Assembly (NCBI GenBank): GCA_013288235.1
Contig: JABDCF010000033.1
Span: 1-36,621, forward strand
DNA from: Bacteroidota bacterium
Lineage (GTDB): Bacteria; Bacteroidota; Bacteroidia; Sphingobacteriales; Sphingobacteriaceae
Direction: 5' to 3'
Length of the DNA stretch: 36,621 bases
Shown here in pieces: positions 1 to 6,550 of this stretch (positions are counted from its first letter, which is position 1; each line of letters starts with the position of its first letter). Under the pieces are notes generated by a model, which did no database searches, had not been told where the DNA came from, and was given only the letters and a program-made list of their open reading frames with translations. A program made the position numbers and the translations under genes.

Positions 1-324
1 AAGCGTGGAGGTACGTTTGCGGCGGTATTTTACAAAAACCTGCGGATCTCGGGAAATATTACGCGTTTTATCGAAGAGGAGGCCTTGCCCGGGGATGCAA
101 AGGTAGTTGACCGGACCTGGCGTTATGTCAATAAAAGCGGCGGCCCCGACCGGCGGTTTAACAATAACCGGCAGATACCCATTTGTGCCTACTCGCAATA
201 TACGTTGACTTCCGATACAGGCGTCTATGAAGTGATCACGACATCGAAACAAGGTGCCATGGACGGTTTAGCGGGGTTTCTTGCACGAATCGGAGATTTA
301 CAGACCAAAATGGTTATTCGATAA
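1..324 (+). CDS. C-terminal fragment of a conserved hypothetical protein
   Basis: The reading frame is open from the first base of the window to the TAA at 322-324, so this is the 3' part (107 codons) of a gene that starts outside. The fragment has a polar segment containing WRYVNKSGGPDRRFNNNRQ (residues 39-57), followed by a short beta-rich stretch and a helix. Such a WRYVNK..GPDRRF segment looks familiar from C-termini of bacterial proteins of unknown function, but I cannot name the family. No membrane segment or catalytic motif is visible. It is read toward the first invertible segment, so its transcript could run into the gene at 679 if nothing stops it; no clear terminator is seen in the 354 bases after it. 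Confidence 0.6.
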   Translation, partial: KRGGTFAAVFYKNLRISGNITRFIEEEALPGDAKVVDRTWRYVNKSGGPDRRFNNNRQIPICAYSQYTLTSDTGVYEVITTSKQGAMDGLAGFLARIGDLQTKMVIR

Positions 325-646
325 AAGTGTCCTGCTTTTGAATTGCGTTATGATGACATCATTGCCAGATTCGGCAAAAATTAGCAGATAATTAGCGCAC
401 CGCAACTCAACTGGTTTTCGGGCTATCTGTTTGGAGCAAAACACAGGTCACGGCATTTTTTATTTTTCCATGGTCGTAATAATCAAATAAATATTTAAAA
501 ATCACAGTTCCATTTCCGTATTTAATTAAGATATTTACGCAACTAAACTAGTCAACAGTTAAAAGGTTCACGAATTTTAGCGTTATCAATGAGCTGCAAG
601 CGATGCCTTTATCTTATTTGAGCCAGCTTATCAGCAATTGTTTATT
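325..646. other. Intergenic region left of invertible segment 1
   Basis: About 320 bases of AT-rich sequence without a convincing gene. A 13-base palindrome (ATGATG-A-CATCAT) lies near 350-362. If the first inversion switch is read from outside, its promoter must lie here or further upstream. I see no good TAnnTTTG box facing right; ATATTTACG near 531-539 is the nearest resemblance and is weak. Confidence 0.4.
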
Positions 647-672
647 AATAAAGGATAACTAATAATTATCAG
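647..672 (+). repeat. Inverted repeat A, recombination site of segment 1
   Basis: This 26-base sequence recurs exactly, in inverted orientation, at 1587-1612. It begins AATAAAGGATAACT and ends AATTATCAG. Inside it, GATAA (654-658) and TTATC (666-670) form inverted half-sites around the 7-base spacer CTAATAA (659-665), the geometry of a tyrosine-recombinase crossover site. The start codon of the gene at 679 lies six bases beyond the repeat. Confidence 0.85.
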
Positions 673-678
673 TCGCAC

Positions 679-1176
679 ATGTATAAAATCGATCATGATT
701 TTGTAACCTATCTGGATGTTGTCGACAAGCTTGTCGTTATACTTGGCTTACCGATCGCTTTTACACAGTATTTTCGGACTAAAAAGAAGGAAAAGCGTGA
801 TCGTGAATATGGAACCTACAACGCGCTAGATGAGAAGTATTTGGAATTTCAGAAGCTTTGTTTGGATCATCCGTACCTGAATATTTTTGATATTCCAGAT
901 AAATACCCCAAAAAACTGGATGAAAAGCAGGCCAAAGAAGAGTTGATCTTGTTGACCATGCTCTTTTCGATCTTTGAACGGGCATATTTATTGTATTCGG
1001 ATCAATATTCAGAGATTAAGAAAAAGCAGTGGCTCGGCTGGGAGGATTACATTCGTTCCTTTTGCCATCGCGAGAACTTCCTGACTGCCTGGGAAATTAG
1101 CGGTAATACCTTTGATACAGATTTTGAAGCCTATATGGAGAATTTGATCGCAACGATACGGAAAGAAAAGGCTTAA
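679..1176 (+). CDS. Small membrane-anchored protein of unknown function, invertible gene
   Basis: 165 aa, not assigned to a named family. Residues about 15-33 (LVVILGLPIAFTQYF and surroundings) form one hydrophobic segment. It is followed by a basic stretch KKKEKRDRE, consistent with a single membrane anchor and a cytoplasmic helical domain that begins with YNALDEKYLEFQKLCLDHP. Similar short proteins with one N-terminal helix and a YxALDxKYxxF segment occur in Bacteroidota, to my recollection. The ATG lies six bases after inverted repeat A, and the stop codon overlaps the stop of the SET-domain gene that runs the other way. The gene therefore occupies one half of an invertible unit and would be expressed from the left flank in the orientation seen here. 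No promoter is visible between the repeat and the ATG. Confidence 0.75.
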   Translation: MYKIDHDFVTYLDVVDKLVVILGLPIAFTQYFRTKKKEKRDREYGTYNALDEKYLEFQKLCLDHPYLNIFDIPDKYPKKLDEKQAKEELILLTMLFSIFERAYLLYSDQYSEIKKKQWLGWEDYIRSFCHRENFLTAWEISGNTFDTDFEAYMENLIATIRKEKA

Positions 1177-1577
1177 TTCAGGATTTCCTCGAAAGGCAGG
1201 CCATTCGCACAGCTTCGGCAGGTGTCAAAATAATTGCACAAAATCTCCTCGTCGGCCGCGATATCCCGATCCGTAAAACAATAGTCAACCAGGCCAGATT
1301 CATCAAAGTGGTTAATAAAGTTGGGGTCTAAAGAGTGGTTCGTAAAGCGCGCATTGTCACTGCACAGGTACCAGTTCCCTGATGATTCCTGGAAACCGTA
1401 TTTTTGAACATAATCAATGATGTTAGCCGGAAAAGCGGCGACCATCTCAGGTGTAAACAGCCTGTCAAATGCTTCGTTGCGCCTCCAGTAGGTCGTTCCC
1501 CGGGCGATCAGTGCTTTTGCAAAAAGGCCGATTCCTTTGCCCTCGACAGGCGCGACATAAGTTTCCACTAAGAGCAT
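1173..1577 (-). CDS. SET-domain protein (putative lysine methyltransferase), invertible gene
   Basis: 134 aa, the size of a minimal bacterial SET protein. The family motifs are in order: GKGIGLFA (residues 13-20), FTNHSLDPN (78-86, the NHSxxPN substrate/cofactor motif), and RDIAADEEILCNY (104-116, with the DEEIxxxY that ends in the catalytic-type Tyr116). A C-terminal CRSC pair (120-123) follows. SET proteins transfer a methyl group from S-adenosylmethionine to protein lysines; the bacterial substrate is unknown. The ATG lies nine bases from inverted repeat B and the gene points inward, so in the orientation seen it is read only if transcription enters from the right. After inversion it would take the place of the gene at 679. 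The product assignment is good; activity is inferred. Confidence 0.85.
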   Translation of the reverse strand: MLLVETYVAPVEGKGIGLFAKALIARGTTYWRRNEAFDRLFTPEMVAAFPANIIDYVQKYGFQESSGNWYLCSDNARFTNHSLDPNFINHFDESGLVDYCFTDRDIAADEEILCNYFDTCRSCANGLPFEEILN

Positions 1578-1586
1578 AACCGATGG

Positions 1587-1612
1587 CTGATAATTATTAG
1601 TTATCCTTTATT
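1587..1612 (-). repeat. Inverted repeat B, recombination site of segment 1
   Basis: Exact reverse complement of 647-672 over 26 bases; the flanking bases differ on both sides. The same GATAA / 7-base spacer / TTATC core is present on the minus strand. It lies immediately upstream of the SET-domain gene and just left of the promoter of the nuclease gene. Confidence 0.85.
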
Positions 1613-1618
1613 GACAGG

Positions 1619-1646
1619 TTTGAGTTGCGAAAAAATTGTATATTTG
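1619..1646 (+). promoter_or_regulatory. Putative Bacteroidota promoter for the nuclease gene
   Basis: TTTG (1619-1622), a 16-base spacer, then TATATTTG (1639-1646), which matches the TAnnTTTG -7 consensus of Bacteroidota sigma factor; spacing is slightly short. It lies between inverted repeat B and the start at 1668, so it stays fixed when either segment inverts. It would drive the nuclease gene and whichever gene lies behind repeat C. Confidence 0.55.
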
Positions 1647-1667
1647 GATAAGAAAACCTAGCCACCC

Positions 1668-2321
1668 GTGAATGAATATTATCGCATCCTGTCCGAATTA
1701 CCAAGCACAGACTATGAGAAGTCAGTTGCTTATCTACGTAAAGAGCTATCGATTTACTTAACTGAACATTACGAATCTCTCTTCGAGAATGCCGATGTGC
1801 GGCATTTTAATGATAATGTTAACCGGAACTACATGCTTTACTTTGATTGTACAGACGATTATAGCACAGACGTTTACAGCAGAGCGGCACGCGTGGTTTT
1901 TATCTTTGCTAAATCCGCATTGAATGCTTCAAAAAGAAACACTTATAGACTGAGCCAGTATGCTGGTTCTTTTAAAGGAATACCGCAGCTTGAGGGATAC
2001 GATAAAGGACATTTCGTCGCGCATTGTAACAATGGGCAATTAGATCAAAATATTTACCCCCAATTAAAAGAGTTAAACAGAGGTCTTTCGCCTCAAGGTA
2101 AATTGTTCCGCTCTATGGAACGCTACTGTCAAAACAATCCTGGGGTATTTTATTTCACCAGGCCCATTTATTCTGACTTAACTTGCATACCTGATAAAAT
2201 CGATTTTGGGATATTTACCAAACAATTTGGACTCCTATTAAATCGGTTCGACAACCGTACTATCAATGTCGAATATCCACAGTCAATGTTTAATTTTGAT
2301 AATTCAATAAAGGATAACTGA
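1668..2321 (+). CDS. Putative DNA/RNA non-specific endonuclease (His-Me finger type)
   Basis: 217 aa with a GTG start. The central part has GYDKGHFVAH (residues 110-119) followed by PQLKELNRG (131-139). These correspond in order and spacing to the DRGH and N-rich NxNRG motifs of the DNA/RNA non-specific endonuclease family, in which His (here H115) is the general base and Asn (here N137) binds the metal. The Arg of DRGH is replaced by Lys. There is no signal peptide, so a cytoplasmic nuclease is likely. The stop codon TGA lies inside inverted repeat C and the next start follows after nine bases. The gene is thus the fixed first cistron of an operon whose second cistron can be exchanged by inversion. 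Family assignment rests on motifs only. Confidence 0.6.
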   Translation: MNEYYRILSELPSTDYEKSVAYLRKELSIYLTEHYESLFENADVRHFNDNVNRNYMLYFDCTDDYSTDVYSRAARVVFIFAKSALNASKRNTYRLSQYAGSFKGIPQLEGYDKGHFVAHCNNGQLDQNIYPQLKELNRGLSPQGKLFRSMERYCQNNPGVFYFTRPIYSDLTCIPDKIDFGIFTKQFGLLLNRFDNRTINVEYPQSMFNFDNSIKDN

Positions 2322-2337
2322 ATATTATCGATGAGTA
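2306..2337 (+). repeat. Inverted repeat C, recombination site of segment 2
   Basis: This 32-base sequence recurs exactly in inverted orientation at 4943-4974. It shares its first 14 bases (AATAAAGGATAACT) with repeats A and B, then differs. Core: GATAA (2313-2317), spacer CTGAATA (2318-2324), TTATC (2325-2329). It contains the stop codon of the nuclease gene and the first seven bases of the next gene (ATGAGTA). Confidence 0.88.
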
Positions 2338-3815
2338 ACATAGTCAAAAAGAATTTTTTTGCAGATAATGGTGAATCGGACAGAAGCAGCGAAAACTTCC
2401 AGCATCATCTGTTCAAGGATATTGATTTTGAACAAAGAGCCGATCCCATTAGTTTTTTTCGCAGCGATTTTCGCGGCGTAAAAATGGAAGGGATGAAATT
2501 CTATCATAATAATTTTGACCGCGCAGATATTATTAATGCTTTTATAACAGATTCGCAGTTTAAAGAATGTCAATGGGGAACTGATTTCGTTAATACGATG
2601 TTTACCCAAACTGGGTTTATCGCAAACGTATTTGATACTTGCACGATCCATAATTGTTATTTCCAGCGTTGTAAGTTCACAGACGAACGGATGATCAATA
2701 CCTCTAACCGGGATTCTACTTATAAAAGTTGCTCTTTCAAAAATTGCATATTTGAAATGAATACGTTTAACGATTTGAATTACATTGATTGTAAATTCAA
2801 TAGGGTCGATCTTTCAAACATGGGAGCTTATGATTTAACATTCGAGAATTGTCGTTTCAATCAACTTACCGTCAATCCTGATTATTTTGGTTCATATTTA
2901 TTTAAGAATACTCCAATTGAAGACATTACTTATGCTTACCGGGGAAGCAATGTGGCGTTATCTGGTAATATGAGAGATGATCTCCAATCCCTGGCACTTT
3001 TTTATCAGGAAAAACAGCGCTATTATGAAGCTTTCAATACCACCTTGCTTTTCCGGTATTATCTTGGTGAATCAGTTTCAGTAACTATTTACTTTCAAAA
3101 TATAGTAAAGCTCATCCTCAGTGATACCAACAATTTGATTAAACAGGAACAACTCGGCAGAATTGTCAAAGTCTTGATTTTCTATGCAGACAGTGAGATT
3201 ATATCGGCCGACGAGATATTTTACTTTATAGGCTATCTAAAAGAAATCAATGTTGATTTCTTTTCTCTTAAAGACAGGTTGTCATTCATAAACAATATCG
3301 ACCTGCTTGCTAAAACTATCGAAGCTTACATTTTTGATATTAGAATGATTTCGCCCGCTTTAAATTTTGAACAGGTTTATGCAGAAATTCAAATAGAAGA
3401 AACTGATTTAGAAAAATTCAAAACTGAATTTGACAGTTTTTTTAGCACTGTTATGCAAGAAAGCGGTAAACAGGCAGTAATGGGTTATCATATTGTGGGT
3501 ACAAGAAAAGGGTCTTTAATTGTTGAGTTGATTGGCTACGCAATAGGTTTTTATGTTTTAGCGGCCATCCTTAAATCATCTGTTGGCAAGCTTCTTGAAA
3601 TAAGAATGGAATATCAATTATTTCAGAAAGCGCATAAACTTATTGATGAAGAGATTAATACAATAAATGATTTGTCAACAAAAACACCAGCTATAAGAAA
3701 AATAATGAGCCAGCCCGCTGATGAGATATTTAAAAAGGCCAAGCCGCTTTCTTTATTAATGAAGCAATTTCACATTTTTCCTAATGCATTGCTCGAAAGA
3801 CGAAAGATAGGATGA
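2331..3815 (+). CDS. Pentapeptide-repeat protein with C-terminal membrane segment, invertible gene
   Basis: 494 aa. Residues about 30-190 are a degenerate pentapeptide-repeat region with the usual A(D/N)LxF-like spacing of aromatic and polar residues (for example CxFKNCxFEMNTFND and NCRFNQLTV), expected to fold as a right-handed quadrilateral beta-helix. A helical region follows. Near residues 385-415 comes GTRKGSLIVELIGYAIGF, a short strand leading into one hydrophobic helix, then a charged helical tail. This strand-plus-helix arrangement is reminiscent of small membrane-linked domains in bacterial conflict proteins, but I cannot name it. The start codon lies in repeat C, nine bases after the nuclease stop, so the two are probably co-transcribed as drawn. 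Its last 60 bases overlap the convergent aminotransferase-like gene. Confidence 0.7.
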   Translation: MSNIVKKNFFADNGESDRSSENFQHHLFKDIDFEQRADPISFFRSDFRGVKMEGMKFYHNNFDRADIINAFITDSQFKECQWGTDFVNTMFTQTGFIANVFDTCTIHNCYFQRCKFTDERMINTSNRDSTYKSCSFKNCIFEMNTFNDLNYIDCKFNRVDLSNMGAYDLTFENCRFNQLTVNPDYFGSYLFKNTPIEDITYAYRGSNVALSGNMRDDLQSLALFYQEKQRYYEAFNTTLLFRYYLGESVSVTIYFQNIVKLILSDTNNLIKQEQLGRIVKVLIFYADSEIISADEIFYFIGYLKEINVDFFSLKDRLSFINNIDLLAKTIEAYIFDIRMISPALNFEQVYAEIQIEETDLEKFKTEFDSFFSTVMQESGKQAVMGYHIVGTRKGSLIVELIGYAIGFYVLAAILKSSVGKLLEIRMEYQLFQKAHKLIDEEINTINDLSTKTPAIRKIMSQPADEIFKKAKPLSLLMKQFHIFPNALLERRKIG

Positions 3816-4949
3816 AGGCTGTTTTAATAAATTGACCCGAACTCCAAAATGATTTTGGTCATCAAAATTGAAATACCAGGGTGGTAGTAAGAAAGTATTA
3901 AAATCGTATAAACAGCTTTTGATTTGCGCTTCTATGTTGACCTCAGAGGATAAATATCTATCATGAACAATCATTGTAAAATAACCGCTATTTGCCTCGT
4001 AAAGGCTGAAAGGGCTTCCGATCAGAAAACTGTTTAATAGTTGATAGTTAGCTTTGATTAACTGGATATTGTGCTGTAGCATATCGGATACTTCCTTGAT
4101 GTTTTGACCCGCATAAAGTTCGCGCATTAATTGCAGTTGTGGAAAGCAAAATCCGCCGTAAACCTGGCTTGCTAAATCTTCAATCTCCGAGACAAGCCTT
4201 TCGTCTGCAAATATAAGTGCATGCTTTAGGCCATTTACCAACATTCGTTTAGTAAGAGAATCCACGATCAGGTATTTTTCGGCGCTCTTAACCGATTCAA
4301 TTTTATTGTGGTTAAAAACACCAGTCGCTGTCCCCTCCCATTCTAACCCGCCAAGCGTATTATCCAAAAATAAATAACAATTATATTTATTACATAAATC
4401 AGCAATCCTTTTAAGCAATACTTGACTAATATCCTTTCCGACACAATAAACAGGATCAGAGATAAACAGCACATCTATATTATTTGCGAGCATGTTTTCT
4501 AACCGGTCGAAATCAATTGCAAAAGCCGATCTATCCAATAAATGATAATAAAAAATGTCGGCTTTCAAGTCTTTGAGCGTCTCGATAATAGAATAATATA
4601 CCGGGGTAAATAGCAGGAAACGTCGTTGTCCTTGCTTATACAAGCTGATTATACTCAAATATAAAGCAGCAGTGGCACTTAAGGAAATAGCTAAATTGCT
4701 TTCTGCTAAGATCACATTGCCTCGCCCCAATTCTTTTAATACCAATTGCTTTATCTCATCTTGCTCATCAGAAAATGTATATGGAAGCACAGACGTGCTA
4801 TTCATATTTAAGGCATTGGAGATAAACTTTAGAGGGTATTCGGCTTCCTCGTTTAAAGTATCCCAATCGGAAACGAATATCGGTATTTTAAGAGATTGCT
4901 GCTTATAACTTTTCAGGAGATCAAGGATCCAATCCGCTTTACTACTCAT
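3756..4949 (-). CDS. Divergent PLP-dependent aminotransferase-like protein, invertible gene
   Basis: 397 aa, the usual length of fold-type I class I/II aminotransferases. The family plan is visible: ISLSATAALYLSI (88-100) as the phosphate-binding region, FTPVYYS (114-120), LFISDPVYCVGKDIS (161-175) where the NPTG motif normally stands, LFLDN (193-197) with the Asp that contacts the pyridine nitrogen, and DSLTKRML (230-237) with Lys234 as the probable Schiff-base lysine. FGVRVNLL near the end holds the likely carboxylate-binding Arg. The NPTG region is altered, so substrate use is unclear. The ATG is inside repeat D, twenty bases after the recombinase stop, so it is read with the recombinase in this orientation. 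Association of such an enzyme with an inversion switch is unusual. Confidence 0.75.
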   Translation of the reverse strand: MSSKADWILDLLKSYKQQSLKIPIFVSDWDTLNEEAEYPLKFISNALNMNSTSVLPYTFSDEQDEIKQLVLKELGRGNVILAESNLAISLSATAALYLSIISLYKQGQRRFLLFTPVYYSIIETLKDLKADIFYYHLLDRSAFAIDFDRLENMLANNIDVLFISDPVYCVGKDISQVLLKRIADLCNKYNCYLFLDNTLGGLEWEGTATGVFNHNKIESVKSAEKYLIVDSLTKRMLVNGLKHALIFADERLVSEIEDLASQVYGGFCFPQLQLMRELYAGQNIKEVSDMLQHNIQLIKANYQLLNSFLIGSPFSLYEANSGYFTMIVHDRYLSSEVNIEAQIKSCLYDFNTFLLPPWYFNFDDQNHFGVRVNLLKQPSSYLSSFEQCIRKNVKLLH

Positions 4950-4974
4950 CGATAATATTCAGTTATCCTTTATT
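4943..4974 (-). repeat. Inverted repeat D, recombination site of segment 2
   Basis: Exact reverse complement of 2306-2337 over 32 bases; the bases on either side differ. It includes the TAA stop of the recombinase gene and the ATG of the aminotransferase-like gene, mirroring repeat C. The core GATAA-CTGAATA-TTATC is identical to that in C. Confidence 0.88.
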
Positions 4975-5929
4975 CACATTGCTCCAGTGCCATAGAATAA
5001 CCCATCCGGGGATGCTTTTCGCTTAGTATTTGTTTTTGTTTCTCTAAATTTACCTGGGTATAAATTTGCGTGGTCATAATGGAACTATGGCCGAGTAAGG
5101 ATTGAATGTATTTAATATCTACATCATTTTCAAGTAACAGCGTGGCGAAAGTGTGCCGAAAGACGTGAGGCGTTACCTTTTTACTGCTGTTGACCGAAAC
5201 CGCCAAATTCCTGGTCAAAAACCTGATCGACTGGTCAGAAAGTTTTTTGTCCAGCCGGTTGATTAGCAAAAAATTATCTGCTGCTTTGATCTTTTCCTTA
5301 AATAGTTCGCAATAGACACCAAGCGTGCTTAAGGTATCCTGGTTGCATATTTGGATAATTCTTTGCTTCCCTCCCTTGCCGAAAATAGTAACTGTTCCGG
5401 CTTGCAGGTTCAGAGCACTTAGCTTCAGGTCGGCGATTTCTGAGACCCTGGCGCCTGTCGCAAAAAGCAACTCGATAACGACTGCGTTCCTAATAGCTTC
5501 AAGATATTTGTATTTATTTTTGTCAGTAAAAGTGATAGAGGCATAAGCCTGTTTGAGCATTGTGGACGACTCTTCCAAAGTCAATGCTTTGGGTAACATC
5601 AAAGGTTCCTTGATCTTTATTTTTATTTTGCGCATGGGGTTGACAAGAATATGATCCTCATATTCCAGGTAGTTGAAGAGGGCTTTTAGAGTAGCAATCT
5701 TTCGTTTGATCGTTTTGGGCTTCCAGGGTGCAAGAATTTTTAAATAGCCTTTAAGGTGTGTCTTGTCAATCAGTTGAATTTCAAAGGGAAACCGGTTCGT
5801 TTCGATGTAATGACAAAATTGCTGGAGATCTATCCTGTAGAATCTTATGGTTTTGACTGACAGGTTCTTTTCATACAGGCAATGGTTAAAGAACTCGGCG
5901 ATAGCTTGATCAAGTGTAAATATAAGCAT
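4970..5929 (-). CDS. Tyrosine recombinase (XerC/D-like), probable invertase of both segments
   Basis: 319 aa with the two-domain layout of tyrosine recombinases. A SAM-like N-terminal core-binding domain covers about residues 5-95 and the catalytic domain about 115-310. Catalytic residues are visible: Arg161 in TGARVSEI, a Lys in FGKGGKQR (183-190), HVFRHTFA with His255 and Arg258, LLGHSS with His281, and nucleophile Tyr290 in TTQIYTQV. These enzymes cut at inverted half-sites around a 6-8 base spacer, which fits repeats A-D. The stop codon lies in repeat D, so the gene is at the immediate edge of segment 2 and drives toward it. There is no integron-specific insertion, phage or conjugation gene nearby, arguing for a local inversion function. 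That this protein acts on these repeats is inferred from position and site geometry. Confidence 0.9.
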   Translation of the reverse strand: MLIFTLDQAIAEFFNHCLYEKNLSVKTIRFYRIDLQQFCHYIETNRFPFEIQLIDKTHLKGYLKILAPWKPKTIKRKIATLKALFNYLEYEDHILVNPMRKIKIKIKEPLMLPKALTLEESSTMLKQAYASITFTDKNKYKYLEAIRNAVVIELLFATGARVSEIADLKLSALNLQAGTVTIFGKGGKQRIIQICNQDTLSTLGVYCELFKEKIKAADNFLLINRLDKKLSDQSIRFLTRNLAVSVNSSKKVTPHVFRHTFATLLLENDVDIKYIQSLLGHSSIMTTQIYTQVNLEKQKQILSEKHPRMGYSMALEQCE

Positions 5930-6550
5930 GGGTTAGAATTTGAACCTGCTTAAACTTGTTTTTCGGCCTTTAAGTTGCAGAAAATAAAAAGAAGGCTGAA
6001 AAGCTACCTAATTGCAGACGATGGACTAGGCCAAAGACCTTAGTTTGATAGAGGTAAAATGATCTAGCAGAGCATTTTTTTTCTATATTCTTCGTAGGTA
6101 CAATAAAGGACTATACCAAGGATTATAATAAATGCAGCGCGCAAACACAGTTTTGGGCACTAAGGAGCGGTTCTTATGAGATCCAGGTAAAAGGGCTATG
6201 CTGCCTTATTAACTCGGAGATTGTAGGATGGACAGGATTGCGAACAATGCACGCAGACCATGTTACTCGGCAAAGTTCTCCATATTTTCCGAACTATTTT
6301 TTGACCTTGGATTTTAAGCAACAAACCGGTGCATTGGCTGTTACTTGATGGCCGTGCCGGTCATATATACCCACTATTTACCCACGCAAAGCGAGGAAAG
6401 GGCTTAATCTCTATCTGTGTTTAAGTACAAAAAACAACTATTAATGCACCGTTACCGGAATATTAAAAAAAAATGTAATTTAGCATTCGTCCTAACACTA
6501 TAAGGCCCAGTTAATTAAGCCTAAAAACCATAAGTAATCTAAACCTGATA
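5930..6550. other. Intergenic region between recombinase and phosphoesterase cassette
   Basis: About 620 bases without a convincing gene. It should hold the recombinase promoter (minus strand) and the promoter for the gene at 6551, but neither shows a clear TAnnTTTG box. A plus-strand frame is open without stop from about 6060 to 6349 but has no early start codon and resembles nothing I know; it may be a decayed gene. The left member of an 18-base direct repeat lies at 6385-6402. Confidence 0.4.
6385..6402. repeat. Direct repeat, left copy, flanking phosphoesterase cassette
   Basis: CGCAAAGCGAGGAAAGGG matches 8620-8637 with one mismatch in the same orientation, and similarity continues weakly for about 20 further bases (13 of 21). 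The pair brackets exactly one two-gene unit. It could be an insertion boundary or a shared terminator-like element, because the CGC-AAA-GCG start can form a short hairpin. Confidence 0.5.

Larger units (their letters stand above)
647..1612. mobile_element. Putative invertible DNA segment 1
   Basis: The 966-base unit is bounded by the 26-base inverted repeats A and B and filled almost completely by two convergent genes (679-1176 plus, 1173-1577 minus) whose stop codons overlap. Each gene begins 6-9 bases inside its repeat. Recombination between the repeats would flip the unit and replace one gene by the other next to the left flank. Inversion is inferred from site architecture and the nearby recombinase; only one orientation is seen here. 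Confidence 0.7.
2306..4974. mobile_element. Putative invertible DNA segment 2
   Basis: The 2669-base unit is bounded by the 32-base inverted repeats C and D and contains two convergent genes that overlap by 60 bases at their 3' ends. Both start codons are inside the repeats. As seen, the nuclease gene is followed by the pentapeptide-repeat gene and the recombinase gene by the aminotransferase-like gene; inversion would swap these partners. All four reading frames survive the exchange because the shared repeat carries both stop and start codons. Confidence 0.72.

Noticed and set aside
583..593. TTATCAATGAG left of repeat A, similar to the end of repeats C and D.
   Set aside because: One mismatch in a short match, and no left half-site, so not enough to call a fifth recombination site.
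647..4974. Interpretation of repeats A-D as integron attC sites with gene cassettes.
   Set aside because: The recombinase lacks the integron-specific insertion, the sites are short perfect inverted pairs rather than folded attC elements, and cassettes face each other instead of being in one direction.
6060..6349. Plus-strand frame open for about 96 codons upstream of the phosphoesterase cassette.
   Set aside because: It has no start codon in the first two thirds, no recognisable family and no promoter, so it was not called a gene.
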